DNA of 64,000 nt from Tubiluchus corallicola (Eukaryota > Priapulida > Priapulimorpha > Priapulimorphida > Tubiluchidae). A program made the position numbers and the translations under genes. Below the pieces are notes generated by a model that was given only the letters and a program-made list of their open reading frames with translations, made no database searches and was not told the DNA's origin. Positions 11,801-23,600 of the stretch are shown here, piece by piece; the stretch's first letter is position 1, and every line of letters begins with the position of its first letter. The DNA lies in the NCBI GenBank assembly GCA_030141605.1, contig JAQGDQ010000181.1, positions 372,378 through 436,377 of the forward strand, read 5' to 3'.

Positions 11801-14800
11801 CTCTCCATTTCATGAGGATCATTTTGATACCAAGCTCATTGCTCTACATTATTTCTAAGCTGAGATAAACTATGTTGAAGCTGAGGTGCAAGCTGCGCAC
11901 TGAAAAACATAATCTTGAGAAAATTGTTGTTAAAGTTAGCCATTGTTTTTTGTCGCATTTCTACAAAGCACTTAGCAACCGGACAAATATTGGTTGCTAC
12001 GAACTTTACACGAACACATTGAAGTTACGTTTAAATCCAGTAGAAGGCTCTTCCTGACAAAGATCTGGGCTTGGCAACAGTAAAGGCCCAAAGCAAAATG
12101 ATTGCTTTTATGAGCTACTGTTAGAGTTTGAAAATACAAGTTTTTTTTTACAATTGCAGTAACCAGAAAAGTGAATACGGGGTTATAAAATTAGATGTTT
12201 AGTATTTTTTGAACACTTTCGTGATCATTTGATGCTAGAATATAAAAGCCCAATATATTTAGTGTCTATTTTTATAAAAAACAAAAAATTGACATTTGAC
12301 CAAATTTTTGGTGTATTCTACTTTGAAGCATTATAACATAGTTTTAACTATGCCAACTTACGGACGGTGTAGGTTTGCAAGCACACATATATAAAAACTT
12401 CACAATTAACAATATTCTGAAAATTTAAAAATTGAAAGAAGATCCAGAACCATAATGTAAAAACAGAAAGCATGCCTGAATTGAAAATTTTGCAAAACAG
12501 TAACAGTGATTTAGTATTCATGTTGCTAAAATTAGCTAAAACATATTTTCAAAATTATATTTGCAAAGATGACAGGAACCTATTGCTACAAATACTACAT
12601 TAGCATCCAGTACATTACAGATATAATGAGCTAACATCAAATAGCCTACAGAGTGATATGATAAAAAAAACAACTTACACTATTCAGCTCAGACTATTTT
12701 ACAACGAGGAGGGAAGAGCATTTAATACCTGTGAGCAACTTAACTTCAAAATAACAGGTTTGCTTAATAAATTTACGAATTAAAGTGAGGTGAATAAGCA
12801 ACTGGTTATAATATGAATTTGTGACTAAAATTAAGCAACATCGGGGCTGGTCAGTGAACAGATAAGTGACTGGCAAGTCCAATAACTCGTACTAACCGGT
12901 TTCGTTGAGCGTCAGCATACAGATTCTGGGTATGCAACTCGCCATTGAGGGAAAACATACTCACAATTGAATGTGGCGAAGATACTTCCCGTGTTATATT
13001 TTGGGAGAAGCACCCTCAATAACGAGTCAGATTCTGGCCTTGCTGCAACCATCTACATTAATTAGGACAAGCACGTAATTCTCAAAACGCTAAGGTTCTA
13101 CAAAAATTTGTCATCATCATTAGTGTTCCATTTGCTGTAGTCGATGTGATCAGATTTGGTTTACGAGAAATTTGTTTATCTACTGTTTCATGCAATGTTC
13201 CCTTTTAGTTTTAAATGTACTCTTGAGAATGGCTGCCATTAAGTACTTGAGATATTGAGTTTATCTATTAATAAATTATCTCTTGTACCCATTTAGCTAT
13301 TTCAGTATGTTTCACGGTGTTAGTATACCAATTACATACATATGCTTAAAATAAAACACCTTATTTCATAGTGAATGTAAGCAAAATAATCATAGCTCTC
13401 ACCTGTAGAATTACATCAAGCATAAAAGTAGGATTGTGTCCAATGAATGCATATAATTGTAAGCAGATTTGACTAGCGATCACAGTTTTATCTTCTGCTT
13501 TCCTAGATGCTGTAATATGCAAATCCACTAACATGGACATCAATGCTGCTGCAACATCATTGCAAAATGCTGACGACTGTAAAAACACTGATAATCATCA
13601 ATACAGTTACTATTTCACCACATGATACAGCAGCAAAAACCCAAAGAAAAATAATAAAAGATTTAAGTAACCGACGAAACTTTCCGTAGGAGTCTTTCTA
13701 GCTGCAACTTGTAATTTAGTAAATTAGCACAAAATAATGACTTCAAAATACCTTAATGAAAAATTTCCATTATTTGAATGTCTGTTACATACATAGTGAT
13801 GTGAGCATACAACGAAACACAAAGAATAAATAAAATTTAAAATAAATTTCAACTTACGATTCAAAGTAAATAATAATGGTTATTTGGTAAGAATAGATTT
13901 ACAATAATGCAATTTTATACAGCCACCTGTGCATTACCACAGACACATATTCGCTTTGATGCTAGACGGACCTTATGTCAGGTGAAACAGCTGCTTAGCA
14001 CAATATTGAAACAACTGGCATTGGCATGGTATATCATAAACGCATTTACAGACACACATATTTTTACTATCGCATTTTATATTGATGCCGGAGTAAAACA
14101 AAATGAATCCAATGTATATAAAACAGTCACATGTTATCGGGTAACCGTGCCAGTTGATGTCACAGCCAATGTGGAGCATAATTAGGCAAGCACCACACTA
14201 CCAATTTAATTCACATATTCAAAATAAAAACTCACGTACTCTTGGTAACTGCTGGGTCTTCATATGGCAAAACGAAAGGAAATCCTGCAGTCCAGTTGCT
14301 AACTTCTTTGCAGATTTGACTTTTTTCTTTTCAACACACTTCTGAACTACACTTGTCATCATCATCATGAACTCCTTCATGAGATTCTCCACAGCCGCTG
14401 CCGTTGTAATGCCAGTTAGAAGGTGTTGATAGACCCTCGTATTTCGAAATGGAATGTTGCTCGTATATTTGCTAGATATGGCTTCAGCAGTCTATACAAG
14501 ATACCGATATATGAAGACTGAATAGCGAAAACAGAAACAACACTTTCACAAACTACACAGAACGACATGTCATATTAAAAATAACAAGTCTTTGAATTTA
14601 GCAAAAAATATTGTATTGCACAAAATTTTCTTGAAAAAATCTGCATTTAAGACCCGATGTGACTAGTTTTTTCTTGCTGTTGGCAAAATCCCTGCAAAAC
14701 TGCTCATCATTTGAAACGTCTATCTCTATAGCGAGAAAAAACTCTTGCGTGTTTCTTGCTACACCACAAAAATGCAGGCGAAAATGGCTATGGCAGCATT

Positions 14801-17800
14801 TTTATATATATATATAACATACCAGCGAAATTAATACATACGATCTTAATAAGCGTTGATTATTACCTGGTCAATCAATGCTTTGTCCATATCAGTAATC
14901 ATATTGTGTTTTAGCTTCTGAACTAAATAGTGACAGTCTAAAAAATAAGTAATAGACTAGACTTATCAGCTGTTAACTGAATTACACTTAATATGCATAA
15001 GAGAAACCTCTCACAGTCTACTGCTACTTAATATAATAAGTTAATATTAATATATTAAGTCATAAAATGGAGTAAGAGATTTTCTGTATATATGCTAGAT
15101 TCCATCACACAAAGGATACTAATAATTTCTGAATGGTTCTGTAGAACTGGAGTTCAGCTCATTACCAGGGATATCTAACCAGTAAAGGTTTTTCAGCACA
15201 TTCAGATGTATATGTTGTCACTCAGTGAGTTAGACAGAGAATAGAGCAGATGAACAGAAATGTCACTGAAACATTTGCAGTTTTATTTTCAGTGCAGACA
15301 ACCATGAAGCTTTAAGGTCTCCAGATACAATCAATCGAAATATGAAAGTGCAATTTCAACAAAACTAAGTTTAAATTTGAAATTTATGAAATATAGTCAA
15401 CTAACTATTTACAAAATAAAATATGTTTATTTTTTTCAAGCGTTTAGTTCCAAGGTATTACTTCTGGTTGCAGTTGAATAACAGTAAGCTATAGAATGAA
15501 TATCCAGGATTCAACTGTCATGTAATATTAATTTTTCTTGGCTAGCTGTTTTCATCAAGTTTAGATTAGAGCAAATAAAAGCAAAAACAAAGTATTCTAC
15601 TTGAATTTTTTTTCATAGTAGCTGGTCTTGAAAAAAATGTTTTCAATTCACTTTACTAAGTTTAATAATTTTTGGTTTTCGTTTCAGTTTGTAATATTAG
15701 TTTCGGTACTCCTTGCACTTAAAGCTCTATGAAAAACATCCAGAGCAGCACAGGTTTGGTACATCCCTGCCAATAAAACCATATCAACTAGAGCTGATGC
15801 TGCTTAATTCTGTAAAGCTAAAAGCTAATAGTAAAAAATTTGCTGTTTCCCTTTACTACGTAATACTTAATATCGGAGCTCAACCTGCTACAATAATTTC
15901 ATTCGAGATGTATAGTTTTGTTATGAACAGCTAAACAGAAGAGACATGAATTTTACATTCGCTACATACATGTACAATGTTGATTTGAAACTTCTATTAA
16001 TTACACATCACTGCATTATACAAAGCACATTTTGTAAATATTCATTTTACTTACAGACTTTTTGCTGAATTTCAGGAGACAAACAGTCAGCCAATCTCTG
16101 ATTTAGAACGCAAGATTCCCGGATGCAAAAATTGTACGGTGCTTCTAAGTGTTTGTTGTCTTCATCAGTTAACAAGTCTTCTCTGACAGTCTTCTGTTTC
16201 TTCAGACTTGAAGGCTCTTTCACTGTTTCCAGACGACCATCCAATAATCTAGAAATAAAACAAAAAAAAAACAGTTTAAGGTAAGTAAAGAAATTTATGT
16301 GGAAAAGGTGAGGAGACCATTACATTCACCATTCAAATATGGTCTAAAGAGGGCATATTTTTAGCAATTAGATTAGAAGATACTTGACTCTTTCTTACCA
16401 TCTCATGTATGATTTTAGTAGAGACATGGGAACAATATGAGCAAAATAACAGCAACCAAAAACAAAATGATCAAATGCTAAACTTCTATACAATGCTAAA
16501 CTATACACATCTTACCATTATATGATGCTAAACTTATATATTTTATATACTATTTTATAATGTTAATCTATACACATCTTACTATTATATAATGCTAAAC
16601 TATACACATCTTACTGCAGTCAAACCCCGTTACAGTGCCTTAAGGGCATTAAGCGAGGTTGGCATTACAAAAAGGGGCGTTATAACGAGGTTTGACTGTA
16701 TTATAAACAAAAAAGTGCAAAGTAGAAGAATAGGTACTTTAGCTACATGTACATTTGTGATACAGTAAATGTCTTGCAATGTTTTAGCAGACACATCTAA
16801 TCTTTACACCTCAGCATAAAGTTAAAGGCCGAAAATGGTATTTGGAGGTCTACTGTAACACTCATAATCTTAGCGCTAACATAATCCCTAATGGGGGAGC
16901 CTAAGGAATTTGTCTCCTTGCTAGTTACATAACCGCAACAGTAAATACAGCAGGTTTAGCGAAACAGAAGAGAAGGTGTAACCTCTGAAGCATAGTAAGA
17001 TAAACTTTGAATTGGTTTTCAAGATCATCCTTTAACGGTCCTTCTGGTAGGCTAGCAACAGCAATCTTCAGTTGTTCTTTTAACTTCTTCTTAGTGACGA
17101 CAATACCTACATACAGAACAAAATAAGCAGAAATTACAAACGATAATTATCATAATCTACTAGTTTAATCTAGATTTTACTTATGAAAAGTACAACAGGA
17201 ATGGTATTGTAATTTCACGTCACAAGTTTCTGTTGACCCAACTCTCAGAAGCCCTATGGAAATTAATAATGGCCATAATTAAAAATTAAAAATTTACAAG
17301 ATCAAGACAAAGTCTCAGGACAATTTTCTGTTGGTTTTATAATTAACTATGACTATTTCTTCTAATTTGCTATACTAGCTCTAGTTGCCTATGGTGATGG
17401 TGACACTGGGTCAATAAAAGCTGTCCAACAGAAGTTGCTATGCCTCTGCCATACTTTAGTTTTATTTTACCTTCAGTAGGTAAAGTGAGGTCATCCATTG
17501 TTAGCTAATGAGTTGTTTTTTAAACTTTTTTAAAATCAGCCATCTACTTAATACAGCAGGTTGTGGCAAGACCAAAATCTATACCTCATTATCAAGCATC
17601 TAAGATTAGATACTGAATCAGCAGCAGTGCCTTAGTCTTATTCTGATGAGCATACACTCAAACTCAACAAGATAAATTAATTACATTTGGCAGCACAGTA
17701 TGGCTGTTTACCAGCCAACGGAAGATCCAGGAATTCACTCACTTGATTATTCTACTAATCAGGCTCAGTATGGCTGATCATATCAGATGTTTACTTTAAT

Positions 17801-18610
17801 GAAAAAAATTACTTTTCGAGTATTAGCTACAAACATAGTATGATATTATTGGGTAAGTGATACGAGCTGTCTTTCTTTATTTTCTTATGATTGTTAAATA
17901 CTAGCATTTTTTGAAACATGTTGGTTGTAGATGCATGTGCCAATAGGCATACGTGTACTTTGTACCATTATTGTAATATATGAAATAAAAACTTGTACTC
18001 AAAAGTACTGTAACAATAACCAATATTATGTAGATTTTTTATGGCTACCAACTGTTGTAGGAGTCTACTATTTTTATTTATTGATGTATTGAGTTGAATT
18101 ATATTAGCACTGGAGCATGGCTGGAGCAGCATACATTGTAACTACTCAACTGTTTTCTCCACCTGAATACAGAAAAGCTCATTTTACCTCAATAACATAA
18201 TCAACATAGCATTAACAAATGATGCGACTACTAAGAGAGACAGGGTGGCAAAAAGACCGACATATCATAGAGTCTACCAACCTTCAACTAATTTAATAAC
18301 AAAACTCTACTTAGATTAGTACTGTGATCTATGTAAATTAAACTATAATGTAAATGTATTTTAAATTATTATATTTTATCTGAAGGCAAACAAGGAACAT
18401 AAACTATTATTGCAAATTTATAGCTCAAGCAGTTGGACCGAACTTGCTCTTAAACTTGCGTTAATATAATTATGCATGCAGTAACATGTTTCTGTTCATT
18501 TAAGTTAGGTTTATCGTTCAATAATAACAATTAACCAAAAAATAAAACCAATCACCTTCATTTTGCAGCTTATCGTGCAATTTTCGAATAAACTTCTTGG
18601 ATTTTTTCAT
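1..18610 (-). CDS. Large unidentified gene: helical N-terminus, giant acidic Ser/Thr-rich C-terminal exon (partial, runs off left edge)
   Basis: Coding exons in transcription order: 18610-18556, 17106-16983, 16248-16055, 14937-14867, 14491-14240, 13576-13403, 11439-11262, 10902-10745, 10554-10447, then one long exon from 8874 past the left edge. The first nine total 1314 nt (438 codons) and every intron has GT/AG ends with consistent phase. The donor after 10447 (GTTTAA) is weak. The start ATG at 18610 has an in-frame TAA 15 nt upstream (18625-18623). Residues 1-438 look mostly alpha-helical and could be HEAT/ARM-like, with no motif I can name. The long exon encodes Asp/Glu-rich, then Ser/Thr-rich, apparently disordered protein, ending at the edge in Lys/Arg-rich repeats. 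Without the 3789-7192 transposon the protein exceeds 2260 aa; with it, translation stops after about 1039 aa. The architecture recalls nuclear chromatin or replication scaffolds such as RIF1 or Treslin, but I could not match either, so no function is assigned. Confidence 0.8.
3789..4278 (+). repeat. Left ~490 bp terminal inverted repeat
   Basis: Pairs with the reverse complement of 6695-7192. Shared landmarks in order are GAGTCATTCCG, GTGGAAGGTGACAAATCACC, CCGTTTCGGAGA, TATATATAGTAGGGGTCTT, ACTCCACTGGGGCGGGTAT and AATAAAATTTTGGCCAGC. The mismatches and small gaps mean the arms are not freshly identical. Confidence 0.88.
4279..5347. other. Interior of the TTAA transposon, non-repetitive part
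   Basis: About 1 kb between the left inverted repeat and the purine-rich array. It contains a GC-rich palindromic patch around 4460-4500 (alternating GGGGCC/GGCCCC) but no open frame with recognisable protein. I see no transposase, so this is spacer or unrelated captured DNA. Confidence 0.5.
5348..6582. repeat. 1.2 kb (CAGAGA)n-type microsatellite with a (CA)n core
   Basis: Almost uninterrupted purine/CA repeats built from CAGAGA, GAGACACAGA and GAGAGA units, with a pure (CA)n run at about 5794-5862 and a shorter one near 6243-6258. It lies inside the TTAA transposon and fills over a third of it. The long open frames in several phases on both strands (Ser/Leu/Cys/Val-only or Glu/Arg/Thr-only proteins) are artefacts of the repeat. 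Confidence 0.97.
6695..7192 (-). repeat. Right ~498 bp terminal inverted repeat
   Basis: Reverse complement counterpart of 3789-4278. On the minus strand it supplies the short reading-frame extension and TAG stop (7071-7069) that truncate the interrupted host gene, and it contains a possible splice donor (AAG then GTGACA, exon end 7146). Confidence 0.88.
7193..8874 (-). CDS. Upstream half of the giant exon: acidic region before the transposon
   Basis: Begins at an acceptor (TTTTTAG, exon from 8874) in phase 0 and is open through to the TTAA at 7196-7193. It encodes about 560 residues dominated by Glu, Asp, Ser and Lys, with runs of 4-5 acidic residues near 8640-8680 and 8150-8230. The sequence is low-complexity and probably disordered. 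Reading on into the transposon adds about 40 residues before a TAG at 7071-7069, so an unspliced transcript of this allele would be truncated here. Confidence 0.85.
9237..9640. repeat. Dispersed repeat, copy 1 (with 11735-12390)
   Basis: Collinear with 11735-12230. Shared blocks include TAAGCTGAGATAA, ATGTTGAAG, CACTGAAAAAC, AAATCCAGTAGA and GGCTCTTCCTGAC. It begins at TGTGCTTGCAAAGCAAAAT. It runs directly into Tigger-like transposase sequence, so it may be the flank of that element. Confidence 0.7.
9640..9970 (+). pseudogene. Tigger/pogo-like DDE transposase remnant
   Basis: Reading across frameshifts, 9647-9692 gives WMTAVLFNEWL, about 9690-9780 gives VDNCTAH followed by an LKHI-type segment, and 9782-9907 gives CDQGIIRTLKAYYRRE then VLEAIDS, ending at a TGA. 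These are the hallmark blocks of the Tigger/pogo (CENP-B/jerky-like) DDE_1 domain, including the second catalytic Asp in VDNCTAH and the DQGIIR-LK-YYR signature. Frame changes and missing ends show it is dead. It sits in an intron on the strand opposite to the host gene. Confidence 0.8.
10447..18610 (-). CDS. Nine 5' exons of the unidentified gene (residues 1-438)
   Basis: Short exons of 55-252 nt separated by introns of about 190 to 1960 nt. The encoded protein starts with a basic stretch (MKKSKKFIRKLHDK), then regularly spaced hydrophobic and charged residues typical of helices, for example the segments around 14240-14491 and 13403-13576. The exon at 10745-10902 carries a Trp-rich turn (FWRWLEELN). 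The composition is balanced, unlike the acidic downstream exon, so this is probably the folded part of the protein. A profile search with the 438 residues would be the quickest route to a name. Confidence 0.78.
11440..13402 (-). other. Long intron of the unidentified gene
   Basis: About 1.96 kb between exons 6 and 7. It contains the second copy of the dispersed repeat (11735-12390). The remainder is AT-rich with no gene or RNA I can identify. Confidence 0.6.
11735..12390. repeat. Dispersed repeat, copy 2, with short inverted ends
   Basis: Matches 9237-9640 in the same orientation. Its right end, GTTTGCAAGCACACAT near 12375-12390, is the inverse of ATGTGTGCTTGCAAA at the left start of copy 1, so the family probably has terminal inverted repeats of about 12-15 bp. 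An extra ~65 bp segment (about 11775-11840) distinguishes this copy. No coding capacity is visible. Confidence 0.6.
14938..16054 (-). other. Intron, no further feature seen
   Basis: AT-rich intron between exons 3 and 4 of the unidentified gene. I see no repeat, RNA or second gene. The shorter introns at 13577-14239 and 14492-14866 are equally plain, apart from a short (TA)n near 14804-14815. Confidence 0.5.
16618..16696. mobile_element. 79 bp Tigger/pogo-type MITE
   Basis: Begins CAGTCAAACCCCGTTA and ends GTTATAACGAGGTTTGACTG, near-perfect inverted termini of the well-known Tigger/pogo type (CAGTCAAACCCCGTTATAAC). A TA follows on the right; the left flank reads TG, so the TA duplication is decayed on that side. 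It lies in an intron of the unidentified gene, about 6.6 kb from the Tigger transposase remnant that could represent its mobiliser family. Confidence 0.85.
17107..18555 (-). other. First intron of the unidentified gene, no further feature seen
   Basis: 1.45 kb AT-rich intron following the 55 nt first coding exon. No recognisable gene or repeat was noticed. Confidence 0.5.
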
Positions 18611-19179
18611 CTTTCTTTCTAATTAATCAGCGTAACAATGTATAATTTTGTATAAAAAATTTTTCAACACATTAATGCGGTGCGCGGTGGAGTGTAGTGA
18701 GTCGACATCTATTGGTAATTATGGAAACTGTGGAAAGACCAAACTTTACTTTTTTTGTTGAGCGGTGGCGCCACGCAAACTTTACCGCTTTACTGCCATA
18801 TAAAAAAACGTTCTAAATTAAAAACTTCCCATAAAACGCATCACTTTTAATCCCTACGCATACTTTCAGGAACAACCTACGATTGCTACATGCACCTATT
18901 TGTTACAGTAATAAAACAAATTAGTTAATTTTTTTACGGAAAAATCAAGCTAATAAAAAGTTCGTTAAAGTGTGTATTAATCCGTTCCTAAAAGCAAAGG
19001 AGTTCAGTGATCTCCTTCTGAATTTATTAGTGAATGTAAAATTTTTGTATGTTTTTGGTTTTATACGTTTATCTTTTTTGTAATTTCTTTGACGCTAGTT
19101 GGATAGAGTATGCGACTTCGTCACAACCATTTTATAGCTTTTTACACAAATCTATGAGGGCTAATTGTGTGGTAACTTA
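18611..19179. promoter_or_regulatory. Divergent (bidirectional) promoter region
   Basis: The 569 bp between the start codons of the minus-strand unidentified gene (18610) and ataxin-2 (19180) must hold both 5' UTRs and both core promoters. An inverted CCAAT element (ATTGG) lies at 18711-18715 in a locally less AT-rich stretch (18675-18790). No convincing TATA box is positioned for either gene. Sharing so short a region suggests possible co-regulation, which is inference from arrangement only. Confidence 0.55.
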
Positions 19180-20627
19180 ATGACTGACGCCATGATGATG
19201 AACCCGAACACTAAAAAGAGAGGGTCACGTACTATGCCGGGAAGGTAAAAGAAAATTCTTATTTTTCTGTTGATACTTGATACATTTGTTATTAGATAGC
19301 TTCATCGCTTCACACTACATTGTAAACTAAACCGATAGTATAGCAATTGTAAGCTACCATATACTATTTTTATGCATGTGTTTTGTAAACTAGTTAGTAG
19401 CAAAGTATCTTCTCTTCTACCCACAGTTCCAGTTCATGCTGTAGTAGATAGTAGTAGATAGACAACTACTACTCTGTAACTAATTAACAATCACGAACTA
19501 AAATTTGAGGAGTTTGTGGCAGTAGATTAGAAAGAGACTGAAAGAAAACTTAGATAAGTGTAATCTCAAGTTCATTATAGTAAGTGGTCCACATTTTTAT
19601 GACAAGTCACCTGGGGAGGACTTGCCCCTATCATGGCCAATGGCTGCTCCAGGTAAGTATAAGGGGTTACAGTTAGAAAGGGGAAATACTGTAATGACAA
19701 ATAATTGTGCTAATACAATACAAAATAACGAGTATCCAATACACAACTATCCAGAAACTTTTCTCGCATTCCACATGCCAACAGAACAGGTGTTCAGATG
19801 GCAAGAGGCCAAAAGAACCACAGAACCATTACTTGCCAACTAAGATATAGAGCTCTCTGTTAGCAGGCCTATGTTATGATTTCATTATGGTTCAAACCAC
19901 AACGTGGAGAATGCGAAAATAAATGGATTTCACTATGAATACTGGGTTGGAGAACTAGAATTTTTAATGCTACTTGCACATCTTCATATATCTCCTATCA
20001 GTTAAATGAGGTATCTGTTGATGTCCTTCTTTGAAGCAGTTAAGGTTATCGTTAACAGGGTTTCAAACAACTTGAAAAATTGCACAGTGCTGAAGTTAGT
20101 ACAGGTATTAATTTAATGATTTGTTTAAAGTTTTCCAGTAATTATTTGTTTAAGAGGAAATTGAGGAGCTAAACTTCAAAATTGAAGATTTTTCGTGCTT
20201 TTTTTCAAAAGCTCTAGTCCGATTCTGGCTGTCTTTTGGACTGGTGTTTGAGTCCTTGTTTGGTTCTGATTCGTGTTATCTAGATGTCCACGATAGTCCT
20301 AGTGCTGTATAGTAGTGCTGGTTTTCTGGTCATGGATTGCAACTACACGTTATGCTCTGGACTAGTTTAATCGTGGCTTTATTATTATTATTATTAATTA
20401 TTAATTTTTTATCATATAAAACTTTATACAGTAGTGTGATTTTAGTATTAACAGTTATTAATACCATGAGTGAAAATTTTCTTTAGTGTTTATAAAAGCA
20501 TCGTGATTTCAGTATTCTACTTGTAACAATATTTAACCTTCAATTTATTTCTTGGCAAGTCTCATGTTTTTTATTGATTTTCAGGGGTGGTGGTGGAAAC
20601 CGATTCAAACCAGAGCGAAACATACAG
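19180..20627 (+). CDS. ATXN2: Ataxin-2 exons 1-2: short N-terminus, no polyQ
   Basis: Encodes 36 residues: Met-rich start (MTDAMMMNPN), then basic residues and a GRGGGG segment, joining directly to the LSm domain. There is no CAG/CAA run in or near exon 1, unlike the human exon that carries the disease-associated repeat. The intron 19245-20584 shows nothing else recognisable. Confidence 0.85.
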
Positions 20628-23600
20628 GTAAAGCTAATGTATTGTGATTATACACTAATCGAATTTGAGTATATTTTTGCATCGATCTTTTCTTGCTTTT
20701 CTCAAAATGGAGTGTGGCTACTCATGACACACATGTTCCTATTACTGAAAGATTTGTTTTCTTTTTATTCGGCAAATACTCACTACTGGTGCTCATGATA
20801 CGTGCCAATTATTTGCCAAAACTAATTAACAGCAAATTTAAACTTCAGAGTTGGATTATAATTATACATAAGTACTTCATGTAGCATTACAAAAAATTGG
20901 TAAAAAAAAGTTGGTAAAAATGTAATTTTTTTGACAATTTTTTAACAGTTCATATGTCTACTTTCACACACTTCTAGATATCTGAAAAGTTAGCCATTTG
21001 GACAGGTCAAAGTTTTTTGGCAAACTAGCAAAATTTTGGACAAGTTATTTTATTTTAAAAAAAATTGTGCTGGCTATTGATATTTTTGAATAGCAGATTG
21101 CAGTTTATATTACGAATTTGTTGCAGCTTGACAGTTTGCGAGGCCTTGTTACAACATAGTGCCAATCTGCCAAATCATTTTCTACATTTACTGTTTATGT
21201 TTTTTAATTATTTTACAAGCACTGTCGTATTAATTTGGTCACCTCAGGCTTGTGTCAGTAGTATCTACAGTCATTACAGTGTCAGCCATTATTGATACTA
21301 TTACGTACACTCCAAATTTATATTTATTAGCAAAAGTATCAATTCCAGTCAGTGGGTAATCTCTGAACTAAAAATGATGATTGGTTATGGGAACCAACTG
21401 TTTTACTGGAAATATTCACTGCCTCAAAACTGAAGTGAAGAACAGCTTACATAATTAAATTTTGTTTCTAGACTATGCTCAGTATATTGCAGCTTATAGC
21501 ATCGTAAGCTAAAGTCGCTTAAATGAAAAAAATGTAATATTAAAATGTAAAATGTACCGCTTTTCATTTTGTCGAGTTCTTGACGTATTTCATTTTGCAT
21601 GTTTTCAACAATACAAATGCAGCAGCTTGACTAGGGCATTTTTAAACAGAAGTTGAATAGGTAATGCTCACAATGTAATAAGCGCTTTTTTAATTTTTAA
21701 GCGAAATGTTTTTAAATCTGCGTAGTCATACACCTTTTTAACAGTCATTGTACACGGTACTGTTATTAACTGAACCTCATTTAAAGCCGATGTTTAGAAC
21801 AAGCAGTTTGTGTGTTTATTTAGTTTAGCTTATACGTGCGCTCTGACCCTGCTCGCATTACCAGAAAGAGAAAACTTTGCCACGAGCATTCCAGGCATTG
21901 TACCTGTAATCTTAGATGCCCTTCATTCTCTTCTGCTTGCTAAATCCTTGGCCCATTTATTTAATCTGCAAAGAGAATAAGTCTATAAGTTCTTATCGTG
22001 GATTCTATGATATGTACAAGTCTGGTACAGTTCAGTGATTTTTGTTGGAAATAGTTATAGTCCAGAATATGCAGAGTTAGCAAATAGCCAAAATTGCTTT
22101 ATAGGACAGTTGCATGACTCCCTCAAAGAGGTGCTAAATTTTCATCACGATTTTTTTGCGTAAATTACTTGTTGTGTCTGCTGTTCTTGTTTCATACACT
22201 TTCATACACTGTTCATTGTTTGCATAAGACAATTCCATGATCCCTTCCTGAACGAGGTGCTAAATTTTCATTACATTTTTTACATAAACTATTTGATTGT
22301 TTTGGCTAGTATTTAAAGATAGCAAGCATATTGGAAAGAGACATGGCAACAGTCATCAAACATTCTGTATCAGCCACCATTCTTAAATATCACATTACGT
22401 TATTAAGCTACTGTTTAGAGCCTAAAAAGATTTCTACTTAATTTAACAATTCCTGTCAGTTTAGCCAGTTTTTGAGTGTTTGTAACATAATGATTGTTCA
22501 GTCAACCACACAGACAGCCCGAAGCACTGACTATGCCATTAGGGACTATTTTTGTTCATTAATTGTTTTCCCAGTGGCATACTCATTTTCTGCCTACCCA
22601 AGATTTGTATGACTGTGTGTGTGTATATGTGTGTCATTTACCAAGCAAACTGAACTTGTGTAAACATTTTAGCTTGTTAGCCCGTGTTATTTTCACTAAC
22701 TGACTCAAGGTTCGAGGGCTTGTTTTAATTTTGAAAGGCTTCTGCTACAGACAAACCGAACTTTCACTTTTCTTTTTGAGTGTGAGTGAGACTTTACAAT
22801 GTAGTGCTAGAGTGCCGATGCTTAATGTATAATAACATTTAATGTTCCACATATTTATGGGTATTAATATTTTGTGTGACCTGTGTGAATTAATATCTAC
22901 GAAGGTACAACGAATAGTAAATAAAAACAAAAATAACTTATGTTTATCGAAGAACGAGACACCATAAACAACAGCGGCAGCTGTGGGATTATAAAACAAT
23001 TTAACAGAGTCAAAAACTTGTGTCGTGCTTCTGCAAACTTTGAAGTAAAATTTAGCGTACTTTCCAAGAAACTTCTGGCATTCACAGAATTATAAATTAA
23101 GTAGATCCTAACAGATTCTGGAAAACTCATTTTTGATTATTGCAGTTTATTGTGTATCGTTGCTTTGCTTGCTGGTGATTGCAATGCAAGTGTGTGTAGA
23201 ATCGCTGATCATTTTTAAGTGTATTTTTGTTACTAAAACATCTTGAAATTCAACATGTTTGATGTGCTACAGTTTTGTGAAACCCTGTTGAGTATGGTGA
23301 ATGTTTTGTTTCATTGGTAACTATGTTAACTGTTGAACTAGATAGTGATTTCGGTTATCCTGGACAGATATTTTCATCATCGGTTTGGACAAGTGTTTTG
23401 AATGCTCTTGTTTTGTGGATGTTCTTCTGTTATTCCATTAGGTGGTTCTTGACGAGGGTTTCTTACTACATCTACGCATCAGACGAACTGGAATATTATT
23501 AATCATGTGACGTTAGTGCACTTTTGAGGATTTATTTATTGCAACTTAAACCAGGATGGTACTTTACTGAAATCATGGCTCCAATTGATATTGATTTAGC

